From Hoeflea phototrophica DFL-43 (GTDB lineage Bacteria > Pseudomonadota > Alphaproteobacteria > Rhizobiales > Rhizobiaceae), in assembly GCF_000154705.2 (NCBI RefSeq), contig NZ_CM002917.1, positions 3,545,853-3,609,852 on the forward strand: a stretch of 64,000 bases of DNA, written 5' to 3'. Under the pieces are notes generated by a model. The model had not been told where the DNA came from. It was given only the letters and a program-made list of their open reading frames with translations, and ran no database searches. Both the position numbers and the translations under genes were made by a program. Below, one piece after another: positions 26,560 through 36,878 of the stretch. Within the stretch, counting starts at the first letter, position 1. Each line of letters begins with the position of its first letter.

Positions 26560-28472
26560 GTCTGCCAGCGCCCGTCGCGTTTCATCTCTTCGATCTCGCG
26601 GATCGCGCGCTCACGCTGCCGCTCGCGGCGAATGATGTCATCAACTGCCGTTGCGTCCGAACGGTCGGTGTAGCGGAACTCGGAATCGGCATAGCGATTG
26701 ATTTCCTGCAGCACCATGTCGATGGTGAAGGGCTTGCGCAGCTCGGAGATCATCGCGACCTTGTCGTCATAGGACTTGTGCATGAAAGCTTCAGGCGTCT
26801 CGAACCACACGTCCGGCAGGTCGATGTCCATCGCCCGCATCTTGATTGCGTCGGTGATGTTCTTGATCGCACGGCCGGTGAAGCGCGGTTCGGCAAGCTT
26901 GATGCGGTGCAGATAGGCACCGATATCCGCGATGGTCTTGACCTTGCCATGCTCCTTCTCGAATACTTCCCAGACCGACAGAAGCCCCTCTTCCTGCGGC
27001 CGGTCGTGGCCATCATAGGATCGCGCCACCGCCTGCTTGATCTCCTGGCTGACAAACAGCTCATGATCGCCCAGAGGGATCGAATGGTTCTTGCCCGCCA
27101 GCAGCGCGAAGATGTCGATGTAGTCATCAAGCGATTGCGGCCCATCGACCAGCCAACGCGCCCCGGCACGCTGTCTGAGCGCATCATCGACATTTTCCGG
27201 ATAGTTGGAAAACATCCCGAAGCTGCAATTGCCGCGCACCACGGTCGACGCGCCGGCGAAGCTCTCCATCAGCACCGCGGTCACTTCCTGCTGCCCGGAC
27301 GAGGCACGATCATCCGAACGCTTGGCGGCAACCTGGTCGATGTCGTCGACGGTGCCGAAGCCTATGGCACGCGGATTGAGCACATTGTCGACGAAGGCCT
27401 TGCAGTTCTGACCCGACTTGCCCTGGTAGGAGGAGATCTGGTCGACACCGAAATTCTCGTAGTGGAACGGGTAGCCCGCGACCTCACAATAATCATTGAT
27501 CATGCCGGCCAACATCTGGATCAGGATGGTCTTGCCGGTGCCCGGCGCGCCATCGCCCATGAAGGTGAAGAGAAAGCCGCCAAGTTCGACAAACGGATTG
27601 AGTTGCCGGTCGAAATCATACGCAACGATCATCCGCGCCAGCCGCATCGCCTGGTGCTTGGCAAGATGGTTGCCGATGATCTCATTGGGCTTCTTGAAGC
27701 TCATCACCAGCGGCTTGCGCCGCTGCCCCGGCGCCACATCGAAACCATCCAGGGTGAAATTGTCGCTCTCGAGCCTCAGATGCGTTTGCGCAAAGGCACT
27801 CAGCGCATCGAACCGGCCGCGGCGGCTGATCAGCCCCTCAATCGCAACCCGCGCCAGTGCCCTGGCCCGCGCCGTCATCGTCACTTCGTCGGGCGCACCG
27901 GCAATGGCGGCGTCGAGGCCCGCAATCAGCGACTTGAGGGCATCCTGGGGCGTGTCGAACAGGAAATCGGGCTCCTCGGTGTCATTGGCAGGCTCGCTCT
28001 CGCCATCCACTGTCTGGAGAATGTAGGCCGCAAAGCTGAAAGCCGCGACATAGGCGGACGCGGTCAGCAACCGTTTGAACCGCTCCGCCTCCTCGCCCTG
28101 CAGCGGCGCGCCCGCATTGCGTGATTGCAGGCTTTCAAGATCGGTCTGACGGCCGAACATCTCCGCCACCGCCAGCGCCACCGCCAGGCCGCGCCGGCTC
28201 CGAAACAGCAGCGTGTGCTGCGGGATCGACAGCATCTGATCATCCGGGCGGATGGCCTGAATGGTCTTGCCAAGCTCAATCTCGCGGGTCCGGCGCATGC
28301 CACTGGTCGAAACGGTGGAGACAAACCGCCGGTTGGTCCCCGCAAGCGGCGTCGATGATGTGCCGTCTTGTTTTTCCATCACGATCACGCGGGTGACCAT
28401 CGACTGCGCCAGCGGTCGATGCTTTGCGATGTCGTCTTCGGATATTGTGGTCAGTCCGGTTGTCTGGCTCAT
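26556..28472 (-). CDS. AAA family ATPase
   Basis: A 638-residue protein. The first 250 residues are not recognised. The AAA module covers about residues 270-520 with Walker A GAPGTGKT (308-315), Walker B-like GFGTVDDID (371-379), a sensor-1 Asn near 423 (GMFSNYPENVD) and an arginine-rich finger segment DALRQRAGARW (430-440) like the Vps4/spastin/katanin branch. A single AAA module with a long N-terminal adaptor suggests an oligomeric remodelling ATPase. The partners are probably the four co-transcribed proteins. No protease domain or zinc site is present. Confidence 0.88.
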   Translation of the reverse strand: MSQTTGLTTISEDDIAKHRPLAQSMVTRVIVMEKQDGTSSTPLAGTNRRFVSTVSTSGMRRTREIELGKTIQAIRPDDQMLSIPQHTLLFRSRRGLAVALAVAEMFGRQTDLESLQSRNAGAPLQGEEAERFKRLLTASAYVAAFSFAAYILQTVDGESEPANDTEEPDFLFDTPQDALKSLIAGLDAAIAGAPDEVTMTARARALARVAIEGLISRRGRFDALSAFAQTHLRLESDNFTLDGFDVAPGQRRKPLVMSFKKPNEIIGNHLAKHQAMRLARMIVAYDFDRQLNPFVELGGFLFTFMGDGAPGTGKTILIQMLAGMINDYCEVAGYPFHYENFGVDQISSYQGKSGQNCKAFVDNVLNPRAIGFGTVDDIDQVAAKRSDDRASSGQQEVTAVLMESFAGASTVVRGNCSFGMFSNYPENVDDALRQRAGARWLVDGPQSLDDYIDIFALLAGKNHSIPLGDHELFVSQEIKQAVARSYDGHDRPQEEGLLSVWEVFEKEHGKVKTIADIGAYLHRIKLAEPRFTGRAIKNITDAIKMRAMDIDLPDVWFETPEAFMHKSYDDKVAMISELRKPFTIDMVLQEINRYADSEFRYTDRSDATAVDDIIRRERQRERAIREIEEMKRDGRWQT

Positions 28473-28476
28473 TCGG

Positions 28477-29622
28477 TCATACCTCGCTGATCACCTGGTT
28501 GCCCGACACCACATGCACGGTGAAGCCTGAAAAGATGCTCTCGGCCTCGCCTGATGCATAGAGCGCCTGATAGGCATCATGGGGCACCAGCGCATGCTTC
28601 TGGTAAGCACTCACGCCCTGGCGGGTGGCTTCAAGATCGTCGGTGTCGATGTGATATTCGTCGCGCGCCGGTTCGGAACTCCACAGCCCGCGCTTTGCAG
28701 GCCGTTCTGTCTTGGAGAACACTTCCTGCATGGTCCAGGTCAGAAGCCAGGCGTTTTCTTCCTTGCGTACTTTCGACAGGATCTTCGAGATCTTGTCGTT
28801 GTTGTCGGTGGCACCCGCTGAATAGAACGGTCCGAGGACAAAACGGCGCAATTGCTTGGGATGCAGAAACTCGAAATCAGCATCGATGTTCTGCGCAATC
28901 GTCACCGGCGAGAGCGAGTAGGCGCCATGCCGTTCCGCGGACGCGTCGAACGCATGGGCAAATTCGGGATTGAGCAGCCCGCCGACAGGCAACGGGATCT
29001 CGACGTCCGGGTTGAGCTTGCCGCTCTTGGTGACCAGCATCTTGGCGATCGCTTCGCTGGAATCCTCAATCACCGCCATATAGACCATCGGCAAGGTCTG
29101 GCTGCCGTCAAACACACCCCAGTGAACCACATAGAACGGCCGCCCGTTTTTCGGATTGACCGAGACCTTGATGGTTTCAGGCAGATTGAATGGAGCAAAC
29201 ACCGCATCCCTACCGATCTCTTCGAGATAGAGCCGTTCGGCGATCTGTTCCTGCAGTGCTGCGGGGAAATCCCGGTGACGCAGGATGAAATCCGCCATCT
29301 CGGCCTTGAGGGTCTCGATATCCGGCATCGCCGCCAGCCGGTCCTTGGCGCTGGCGCGATCGTTTTCGAGCGTCAGCACGTTCTGGAACACCGGGAAACC
29401 GCTGTCTGCCCTGCTGATGCGGAACCGCTCCATGAAACCGACCCGGTTCTCCCAGGCTGAAAAGGTCGCCTCCAGCCGGTCGACATAGGGAATGATCACC
29501 TGACCGACCAGGCCATGCGTATAGAGCGGTGATTTGGCGTCGGCGAGATAGACCCGCAACCCCTTCAATGCCGCCCGGATCGACCGGAAATATGCGCCGG
29601 CGGCACCTGTATCAGCGCGCAT
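28477..29622 (-). CDS. Conserved hypothetical protein of the AAA operon
   Basis: A 381-residue soluble protein lying 4 bases upstream of the AAA gene and 29 bases after the coiled-coil gene. It is rich in aromatic and hydrophobic strands (GRPFYVVHWGVFDGSQTLPM) with an N-terminal helical region. No known domain or catalytic motif was recognised. Tight spacing argues that it works with the AAA ATPase, as adaptor or substrate. Confidence 0.7.
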   Translation of the reverse strand: MRADTGAAGAYFRSIRAALKGLRVYLADAKSPLYTHGLVGQVIIPYVDRLEATFSAWENRVGFMERFRISRADSGFPVFQNVLTLENDRASAKDRLAAMPDIETLKAEMADFILRHRDFPAALQEQIAERLYLEEIGRDAVFAPFNLPETIKVSVNPKNGRPFYVVHWGVFDGSQTLPMVYMAVIEDSSEAIAKMLVTKSGKLNPDVEIPLPVGGLLNPEFAHAFDASAERHGAYSLSPVTIAQNIDADFEFLHPKQLRRFVLGPFYSAGATDNNDKISKILSKVRKEENAWLLTWTMQEVFSKTERPAKRGLWSSEPARDEYHIDTDDLEATRQGVSAYQKHALVPHDAYQALYASGEAESIFSGFTVHVVSGNQVISEV

Positions 29623-29651
29623 GGCCGTGCCCCATCCTCATGTCACCCAAA

Positions 29652-30740
29652 TCAGGGTTTCACGTAATTGGCGGAATTGTGCTTTTCGAGAACTTCCGAA
29701 AACCGTCGCGCAAACGCATCATCGGCCAACTGCTTGCGGCGCTGGATATCCTGCGTCGACAGCATGTTCTTCTCATGCATCTCCAGAAGATCACCAATGT
29801 GCTTCTGCGCCGCCGCACCGATGCCCGCCATGGTTTCTTCAGCGGCGGTGTCCACCCTGCTGCCCAGCGTGTTGATCTTGTGCGCAACATCCTGCTGCGC
29901 CGCGGTCTTAAGTGAATCCTCAAGCGCCTTGTAGAGCACGATGCGCTGTTCGGTATCGATGGTCAGCTTGTTGATCAGCGTGTTTTGCGCCGCAATCTGA
30001 TTGTTGAGCGAATCCACAAAAGTCTGGAACATCGAGGTGTAGCGTTCCAGCGTCTGGCTCTCGGCCAGCAATTCCTGCTCCTTGGCCTGCTGCTCATTGT
30101 ATTCGGTGGCGAGCCTGGAACGATCGCTTTCCAGTTCGGTCCGTGTCTTCTGATCCGTCGACGCCGCGATCTGGTTTTCGATATCGAGCAATTGCGGATT
30201 GATCTCCTCGATCCGCTGTTGCGTCGCTTCCAGCTGCGCCATGGTCTCCTTGCGGCGCTCGATCACCTTGATAAGGCTTGCTTCCGAGGTCTTGTAACGG
30301 CTGTCCAGAATGTCCTTCTGGTCCTTGAGAATTCCGGTGATGGTGTCGGATTTCTTCAACAGTTCCTGAAGATTGCCCGACAGCGACATGTTCCTGACCC
30401 GGTCCGAGCGCATCCGCTGCGCACGTGCCTTGGAAAAGATCGAGATAAAGCTCTCCATGCCGGAAAAGCCCTTCATGCTTTCAAATTCCGAGCCGAACAC
30501 ATTGGTTGCATCCTCAAGCCCGATGATCAGGTCAGCGATGTTGCTTTCCATGATCCGCTGCTGGCGAAGCACATCCTGAATGCGGGCATTCTCGATATCG
30601 AATTGCGGATCACCCAGTTCGGCATCAGCCTCAGACATCTTCTCGAGCACCACCCCGGACGCCTCGATCTTGGAGCGCATGTCTTCCACAACGGAACGGG
30701 TTTTCTCGATTTCAGCGTCAAAACTCTTGATGTTGGCCAT
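29652..30740 (-). CDS. Long coiled-coil protein, first gene of the AAA operon
   Basis: A 362-residue, largely alpha-helical protein. Heptad-like charged and Gln-rich stretches cover most of residues 1-330 (IEKTRSVVEDMRSKIEASG, ETMAQLEATQQRIEEINPQL, RSRLATEYNEQQAKEQELL). The architecture is loosely like TelA (toxic anion resistance) proteins, but I would not assign that family. The start MANIKSFDAEIEK follows AAGGA at 8 bases; a longer frame with a hydrophobic N-terminus runs back through the promoter region and was rejected, though it would add a membrane segment. Confidence 0.75.
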   Translation of the reverse strand: MANIKSFDAEIEKTRSVVEDMRSKIEASGVVLEKMSEADAELGDPQFDIENARIQDVLRQQRIMESNIADLIIGLEDATNVFGSEFESMKGFSGMESFISIFSKARAQRMRSDRVRNMSLSGNLQELLKKSDTITGILKDQKDILDSRYKTSEASLIKVIERRKETMAQLEATQQRIEEINPQLLDIENQIAASTDQKTRTELESDRSRLATEYNEQQAKEQELLAESQTLERYTSMFQTFVDSLNNQIAAQNTLINKLTIDTEQRIVLYKALEDSLKTAAQQDVAHKINTLGSRVDTAAEETMAGIGAAAQKHIGDLLEMHEKNMLSTQDIQRRKQLADDAFARRFSEVLEKHNSANYVKP

Positions 30741-30883
30741 GCCCGAATTCCTTATAATTTCGCGCCTCAGATCGTGCGCCCAAATACCTTGTCCGGAAGC
30801 ACCGGATTCCAGTTCTTTTGTAGCACCGCGAACCACAGGCGCAAACAAAACGACCAGTAACAACGTAAGCATGACAAGTGCAC

Positions 30884-30913
30884 AAAAAAAGACCGCCCCC
30901 GAAAGAGCGGTCT
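30884..30913 (-). terminator. Terminator of the cytochrome c gene
   Basis: On the minus strand, AGACCGC (30907-30913) pairs with GCGGTCT (30890-30896), followed by seven Ts. It lies 25 bases after the cytochrome stop and separates it from the AAA operon. Confidence 0.92.
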
Positions 30914-30937
30914 ACAATAAAGCAGGAGCGAATGCTC

Positions 30938-31336
30938 TTATTCGGCGGCAGAGGGGTCCTTGAGGTAGGCAATCACGTTTGCAACGTCATCGTCCTTCTT
31001 CAGCCCCGCAAAGGCCATCTTTGTGCCTTTGACCACTTTCCGCGGTGCACGAAGGTAGGCGTCGAGCGCCTCGACTGTCCAGGTGGGAACTTCGTCGGCA
31101 TGGGCGATCATGGCTTTTGAATATTTGTAGCCTTCAACCGAGGCCATCGGCCGGTCGACAATACCGACCAGATGCGGCCCGACACGGTTCTTGGCTTCAG
31201 TGGCGACATGACAGGCGGCACACTTCTTGAAAACTTTCGCGCCTGCGACAGCGTCGCCGTCTGCAAGAGCCGCGGTTGGTGCTGAAAGTCCTGCCGCGAT
31301 AACGGCACCGAACAACATAGGTAGGGATATGCGCAT
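30938..31336 (-). CDS. Class I cytochrome c (c550/c2-like)
   Basis: A 132-residue periplasmic cytochrome. Signal peptide residues 1-25 (SAPTAALADG), haem site CAACH near residue 38, probable axial Met in KGTKMAFAGLKK, and the C-terminal helix DDVANVIAYLKD. This is the soluble electron carrier type that links the bc1 complex to oxidases. The start MRISLPMLFG follows GGAGA at good distance. A single-gene unit with its own terminator. Confidence 0.92.
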   Translation of the reverse strand: MRISLPMLFGAVIAAGLSAPTAALADGDAVAGAKVFKKCAACHVATEAKNRVGPHLVGIVDRPMASVEGYKYSKAMIAHADEVPTWTVEALDAYLRAPRKVVKGTKMAFAGLKKDDDVANVIAYLKDPSAAE

Positions 31337-31471
31337 AAACAGTCTCCGTTCGCGTTTGCTTATAATAAGGTTATAGCGCACGCTGCGGCGAGGGCAATGT
31401 GCCTAATCCCTACTCACTTTTTCCGACATGCAAAAAGGGAGATGGTTCAGGGCAGAATTATGGCCGATTCC

Positions 31472-32062
31472 CTAATTGGCGACCTCGGGGTTCATGACTT
31501 CGTCCCAATGACGGCGACAATAGGACACATAGCGGTCATTGCCGCCGACCTCGATTTGCGCGCCCTCCCGCAAGACCATGCCGTTCTGATCGGTCCGAAC
31601 CACCATGGTCGCCTTGCGCCCGCATTCGCAGATAGTGCGCACTTCGCGCAGTTCGTCGGCAATCGCCAAGAGCGCTTGCGAGCCTGGAAAAAGCTGTCCG
31701 CGAAAATCCGTGCGCAAACCGTAGGTCATCACCGGGATGCCCAGCCGGTCAGCGGCGCGCGCCAGTTGCCAGACCTGATCCTCAGTCAGAAACTGAGCCT
31801 CGTCGACAAAGGCGCAGGCGATGTCGCCCTCGGCTTGCAACGCCTTGAGTTGGGCATAAAGATCATCATCGGGGCGGAACGGGAGCGCTTCGCAATCAAG
31901 ACCGATGCGCGACGCGATCTTTCCGACACCAGCGCGGTCGTCGAGACTCGCGATCAACAACACCGTGCGCATGCCCCGCTCCCGGTAATTGTAGGAAGCC
32001 TGCAGCAACAAGGTCGATTTTCCCGCATTCATCGTCGAATAGCTGAAATAAAGCTTGGCCAC
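31472..32062 (-). CDS. tdk: Thymidine kinase
   Basis: A 196-residue type II thymidine kinase, phosphorylating thymidine in the salvage pathway. P-loop STMNAGKSTLLL at residues 9-20, Walker B FVDEAQFL near 85, lid segment GLRTDFRGQLFPGSQALL near 115, and zinc-site cysteines (CECGRKA, YCRRH). Length is the family norm. Standing alone between the cytochrome and the choline operon. Confidence 0.96.
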   Translation of the reverse strand: MAKLYFSYSTMNAGKSTLLLQASYNYRERGMRTVLLIASLDDRAGVGKIASRIGLDCEALPFRPDDDLYAQLKALQAEGDIACAFVDEAQFLTEDQVWQLARAADRLGIPVMTYGLRTDFRGQLFPGSQALLAIADELREVRTICECGRKATMVVRTDQNGMVLREGAQIEVGGNDRYVSYCRRHWDEVMNPEVAN

Positions 32063-32284
32063 GGCGGCTCTCCGGTCGTTGGGCGTTTTCAGACCCCGTG
32101 AAAGAGATCATTGTGCTTCGGTTGTGACCCTTCTTGCCCATACCGCCCCGCCAATTCCAACCCCGGATGGACCTCTTTCAACAGCCGTTTTGTAACCGTT
32201 GCGCCAAATTACGGCGACTTTGACGCTTGAGTTCAACGCCTAGAGGTGCTTGTTTCAGCTCTTCGAAGACCAGAGGGATGAAAC

Positions 32285-33214
32285 ATGACAAGAAAAATCA
32301 CCATCACCATCGCAGCTATGCTGCTCGCAGGCACCGCGACCGTCCAGGCCGCTGATTCGGAAGCCTGCAAGAATGTGCGTTTCGCCGACGTCGGCTGGAC
32401 CGACATTCAGGCCACAACGGCAGTCGCCGGCGTTGTGCTCGATGCGCTTGGCTACAGCCAGGAAGTTCAGGTGCTCAGCGTGCCGGTGACCTACCAGTCG
32501 CTCAAGAACAAGGACATGGATGTGTTCCTCGGCAACTGGATGCCATCGATGGCAGCCGACGTGCAGCCGTTCCTTGACGACGGATCAGTCGAATCCATCG
32601 CGCAGAACCTTGAAGGCGCAGGCTACGGCCTCGTCGTGCCGGCCTACGCCGCAGAAGGTGGCGTCACGAGCCTGACCGACATCGGCAAGTTCAAGGACCA
32701 GTTCGACGGCAAGATCTACGGCATCGAGCCCGGCAATGACGGCAACCGCATCGTGCTCGAGATGATCGACGATGCAGCCAACGGCCTTGACGGTTTCGAA
32801 CTCGTGGAAAGCTCGGAAGCCGGCATGCTTTCGCAGGCCGAAAAGGCGCTCAAGAACGAAGAATGGATCGCCTTCCTCGGCTGGACCCCGCACCCGATCA
32901 TGGGTGAAATGGACATTGTCTATCTCGACGGCATGGGCGATTCAGGATTTGGCGCGGCGACCGTACATACCAATGTGCGTGCAGGCTTCACCAGCGAGTG
33001 CCCGAATGTCGGCACTCTGGTCAAGAACCTTGAGTTTTCGCTGACCATGGAAAACCAGATCATGGACGCGATCCTCAAGGGCGAAGACGCCAACGAAGCT
33101 GCTCTCGCCTGGCTGAAGGCCAACCCGGACACCGTGTCGCCCTGGCTTGAGGGTGTGACCACATTCGACGGTGGCGATGCCGCCGCAGCCGTGACTGCCA
33201 AACTCGGCATGTAA
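32285..33214 (+). CDS. choX: Choline ABC transporter substrate-binding protein
   Basis: A 309-residue periplasmic binding protein with a signal peptide (ATVQAADSE, cleavage near residue 22). The choline aromatic box of Sinorhizobium ChoX (Trp43, Asp45, Trp90, Tyr119, Trp205) is present with a constant offset of five: Trp38, Asp40, Trp85, Tyr114 and Trp200. This supports choline over betaine. The SD is GAGGG before the ATG. First gene of choXWV, separated from choW by a strong hairpin. Confidence 0.96.
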   Translation: MTRKITITIAAMLLAGTATVQAADSEACKNVRFADVGWTDIQATTAVAGVVLDALGYSQEVQVLSVPVTYQSLKNKDMDVFLGNWMPSMAADVQPFLDDGSVESIAQNLEGAGYGLVVPAYAAEGGVTSLTDIGKFKDQFDGKIYGIEPGNDGNRIVLEMIDDAANGLDGFELVESSEAGMLSQAEKALKNEEWIAFLGWTPHPIMGEMDIVYLDGMGDSGFGAATVHTNVRAGFTSECPNVGTLVKNLEFSLTMENQIMDAILKGEDANEAALAWLKANPDTVSPWLEGVTTFDGGDAAAAVTAKLGM

Positions 33215-33224
33215 TTTCGACATT

Positions 33225-33262
33225 CCGGTCCGGCGACCCTGACAGGTCAGGCGCCGGACCGG
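33225..33262 (+). other. Intercistronic stem-loop between choX and choW
   Basis: CCGGTCCGGCG (33225-33235) pairs perfectly with CGCCGGACCGG (33252-33262), and the loop itself contains CCTGA/TCAGG. There is no T-run. Stems at this position in binding-protein transporter operons usually stabilise the upstream message so that the binding protein is made in excess. Confidence 0.8.
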
Positions 33263-33284
33263 GCTCAATGCCGAGGGGACTGGC

Positions 33285-34139
33285 ATGGACGGACTGGAAA
33301 ACTTACTCACCGCGTGGAAAATTCCGGTCGGGCAATGGGGCAAAAGCTTCTTCAGCTTTCTCACCGACAATTTCGAATTCATCTTTGACGCGATTGCCGA
33401 TTCACTCAAGTTCCTGCTCGACGCAATGATCGACGGGCTGTTGTGGCTGCCGCCCCTGATCGTGGTGGCGGTCATTGCCCTGATCGGCTGGCGCATTCAG
33501 AAATCCTGGAAGCTCGCGCTTGGCATCGTGCTGGGACTGGTTTTCATCATCAACCAGGATCTCTGGAAAGAAACCGTCGAAACCCTCGTTCTGGTGATTT
33601 CCGCCGCCTTCATGTCCATGGCCATCGGCGTACCGATCGGCATCTGGCTCGCCCACCGCCCCAAGCTCTACGCCTATATCCAGCCAATCCTCGACCTGAT
33701 GCAGACGATGCCGACCTTCGTCTATCTCATTCCGGTGCTGATCCTGTTTGGCCTTGGCCTTGCGCCCGGCCTTCTGGTCACCATCATTTTCGCCTCACCT
33801 GCTCCCATCCGGCTCACCTATCTGGGCATCACCTCGGTGCCCAAGCCGATGATCGAGGCCGGCCAGGCCTTCGGCGCCTCGCCGGGGCAGTTGCTGCGAA
33901 AGGTCGAGTTGCCGGCCGCACTTCCGACCATCATGGCGGGCCTGACCCAATGCATCATGCTGTCCTTGTCGATGGTGGTCATCGCGGCCCTGATCGGCGC
34001 CAACGGGCTTGGCAAGCCGGTCGTCCGGGCGCTCAACACCGTCAACATCCCGCTGGGACTGGAAGCCGGCATCGCGATTGTCATCCTTGCCATCATCCTC
34101 GACCGGATCTGCCGTGTCCGCATGGGAGCCACATCATGA
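33285..34139 (+). CDS. choW: Choline ABC transporter permease
   Basis: A 284-residue inner-membrane permease of the OpuAB/ProW type, six or more hydrophobic helices, with the permease-ATPase coupling segment EAGQAFGASPGQLLRKVELP near residue 190. The ATG follows GAGGGGA. Its stop overlaps the choV start as ATGA. Confidence 0.95.
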   Translation: MDGLENLLTAWKIPVGQWGKSFFSFLTDNFEFIFDAIADSLKFLLDAMIDGLLWLPPLIVVAVIALIGWRIQKSWKLALGIVLGLVFIINQDLWKETVETLVLVISAAFMSMAIGVPIGIWLAHRPKLYAYIQPILDLMQTMPTFVYLIPVLILFGLGLAPGLLVTIIFASPAPIRLTYLGITSVPKPMIEAGQAFGASPGQLLRKVELPAALPTIMAGLTQCIMLSLSMVVIAALIGANGLGKPVVRALNTVNIPLGLEAGIAIVILAIILDRICRVRMGATS

Positions 34140-35197
34140 GCACTGAGCAGGTTCGCGGCTCGGTCCGCATCGACAATGTCTCGATCATTTTCGGCGACAA
34201 CACCGAGCAAAGCCTGGCCCTCGCCGATGCGGGCAAATCCCGCGCCGAGATCCAGGAACAGACCGGCGATGTGCTCGGCGTCCACAATTGCACCGTCGAC
34301 ATCAACGAAGGCGAAATCCTGGTCCTGATGGGCCTGTCGGGCTCCGGAAAGTCGACACTTCTGCGCGCCATCAACAGGCTCAATCCGATCAGCCGCGGCA
34401 AACTCATCGTCAATTGCGGCGATGAGACCGTTGATGTGGGCGCTTGCGATGAAAGGCGGCTTATGGAGTTGCGCATGGACACCGTCTCGATGGTGTTTCA
34501 GCAATTCGGTCTTCTGCCCTGGCGCTCGGTGGCTGACAATGTCGGCTTCGGCCTGGAGATCGCAGGCATACCCGACAGCGAACGCAAGAGCCGCGTCACC
34601 GAACAGCTCGCGCTGGTCGGCCTGTCCGATTGGGCCGACCGGATGGTCGCCGAACTCTCGGGCGGCATGCAGCAGCGTGTTGGTCTTGCGCGCGCCTTTG
34701 CCACCGGCGCGCCGGTCCTCCTGATGGATGAGCCGTTTTCTGCCCTTGATCCGCTGATCAGGACCCGGCTGCAGGATGAACTCCTCGAGCTTCAGACCCG
34801 GCTGGGAAAAACCATCGTGTTCGTCAGCCACGATCTCGACGAAGCCATGAAACTCGGCAACCGCATCGCCATCATGGAAGGCGGCCGGATCATCCAGTGC
34901 GGCACCCCGCGCGAGATCGTCAATTCGCCGACCAACCAGTATGTCGCCGATTTCGTCGCCAACATGAACCCGATCGGCATGCTGTCGGCCAGTGACGTCA
35001 TGACACCTGGAAAGCCTGACGCCACGCGAGGCAAAACGCCGCTCGCTGCCTCCGTCACGCCAGACACACCGCTTGCGGAGGTGATGGATGCACTGGCCAA
35101 GCGGGAGGGCACCATCGGCGTCATTGACAAAGGCGCGGTCACAGGTTCCATCACAGCTGACGATATTGTGCGTGGATTGACCCGGCATCGCCGCTAG
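34136..35197 (+). CDS. choV: Choline ABC transporter ATP-binding protein
   Basis: A 353-residue ATPase: Walker A GLSGSGKST near residue 68, signature LSGGMQQRVGLARA near 178, Walker B LLMDEPFSALD, and H-loop SHDLDEA. The C-terminal 70 residues carry a CBS-like stretch (ASDVMTPGKP, EGTIGVIDKGAVTGS) as in OpuAA/ProV relatives. A longer frame continues upstream through choW but is not coding. Overlaps choW by 4 bases. Confidence 0.95.
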   Translation: MSTEQVRGSVRIDNVSIIFGDNTEQSLALADAGKSRAEIQEQTGDVLGVHNCTVDINEGEILVLMGLSGSGKSTLLRAINRLNPISRGKLIVNCGDETVDVGACDERRLMELRMDTVSMVFQQFGLLPWRSVADNVGFGLEIAGIPDSERKSRVTEQLALVGLSDWADRMVAELSGGMQQRVGLARAFATGAPVLLMDEPFSALDPLIRTRLQDELLELQTRLGKTIVFVSHDLDEAMKLGNRIAIMEGGRIIQCGTPREIVNSPTNQYVADFVANMNPIGMLSASDVMTPGKPDATRGKTPLAASVTPDTPLAEVMDALAKREGTIGVIDKGAVTGSITADDIVRGLTRHRR

Positions 35198-35260
35198 TCC
35201 AAACGCGCTTTCAGACCCAAAACACCAAGACAACCCGATCGTATTCGAGGAGACGAAACC

Positions 35261-36022
<762 letters not shown>

Positions 36023-36026
36023 CGCC

Positions 36027-36782
36027 ATGAAAGAGCCGGTCAAAACCATCCGCGACACCGATGAAGAGGCCAGACAGCTCGCACGCCGTCTGGTCAGAGG
36101 CGCTCGGTTCGCGGCTATCGGGGTGCTGGAACCTGAAACCGGCTTTCCCTTCACAAGCCGGGTCCTGACAGGAACAGACACCGATGGCGCTCCGGTGATC
36201 CTGGTTTCAGGCCTGTCGGTTCACACCGCAGCCCTGCTCGACGATCCAAGAGCGTCGTTGTTGTTTGGCGAGCCGGGCAAGGGCGATCCGCTGGCCCATC
36301 CGCGCATCACACTGCGCACCCTTGCGGTCCGGGTTCCGCGCGATGACGAAAGACATGCAGCTCTGCGCGCCCGCTTCATTGCACGCCACCCCAAGGCAGC
36401 TCTCTATGCCGATTTCCCGGATTTCACCTTCTTCCGGATGGTGCCGGAATCAGCCAGCCTCAATGGCGGCTTCGGAAAGGCCTATGTGCTCGAGGCTTCC
36501 GATTTTCTGATCCGATCGCCGGCCATTGCCGACATGGCCGCGCTTGAACCGGGCGCCATCGAGCACATGAACACCGATCATGCCAGCACCGCCGATGCCT
36601 ATGCCAGGGCCTTCGCCGGGTCAAAGCGAACCGGCTGGAGGGTTTGCGGAATCGACTGCGCCGGACTTGATCTCGCCAATGGTGATGAACTCGTCCGGAT
36701 CGAGTTCGAAGCGCCCTTGGAGGAGGCCGACCAGCTTCGCGCAATGCTTGTAAAATTGTCTCGTTTCGCCTCTCAAAAATAG
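36027..36782 (+). CDS. HugZ-like protein (pyridoxamine oxidase fold plus DUF2470)
   Basis: A 251-residue protein. Residues 15-150 have the split-barrel flavin/haem-binding fold (AAIGVLEPETGFPFTSRVLT, SVHTAALLDDPRASLLFGEP); residues 165-250 form DUF2470 (IEHMNTDHASTADAYARAFA). This architecture is that of HugZ-type haem-utilisation or haem-degrading proteins. Activity is not established here. The ATG at 36027 follows the SDR stop by 4 bases. Confidence 0.85.
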   Translation: MKEPVKTIRDTDEEARQLARRLVRGARFAAIGVLEPETGFPFTSRVLTGTDTDGAPVILVSGLSVHTAALLDDPRASLLFGEPGKGDPLAHPRITLRTLAVRVPRDDERHAALRARFIARHPKAALYADFPDFTFFRMVPESASLNGGFGKAYVLEASDFLIRSPAIADMAALEPGAIEHMNTDHASTADAYARAFAGSKRTGWRVCGIDCAGLDLANGDELVRIEFEAPLEEADQLRAMLVKLSRFASQK

Positions 36783-36878
36783 GGGTATACAGGGCAAGCT
36801 TCATGATTAAATTGTTTCCAAATCAACGGATTAAAACCTTTAGCCGCACCCGGCCCGACGCATTTCGAAAGATCGAGC

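Noticed and set aside
26778-28124. 448-codon plus-strand frame inside the AAA ATPase gene
   Set aside because: Antisense shadow with no domain; the AAA gene has clear Walker motifs and overlaps with its neighbours.
33443-34135. Upstream extension of choV through choW
   Set aside because: Frame is open by base composition only; the choV start at 34136 overlaps the choW stop as expected and matches family length.
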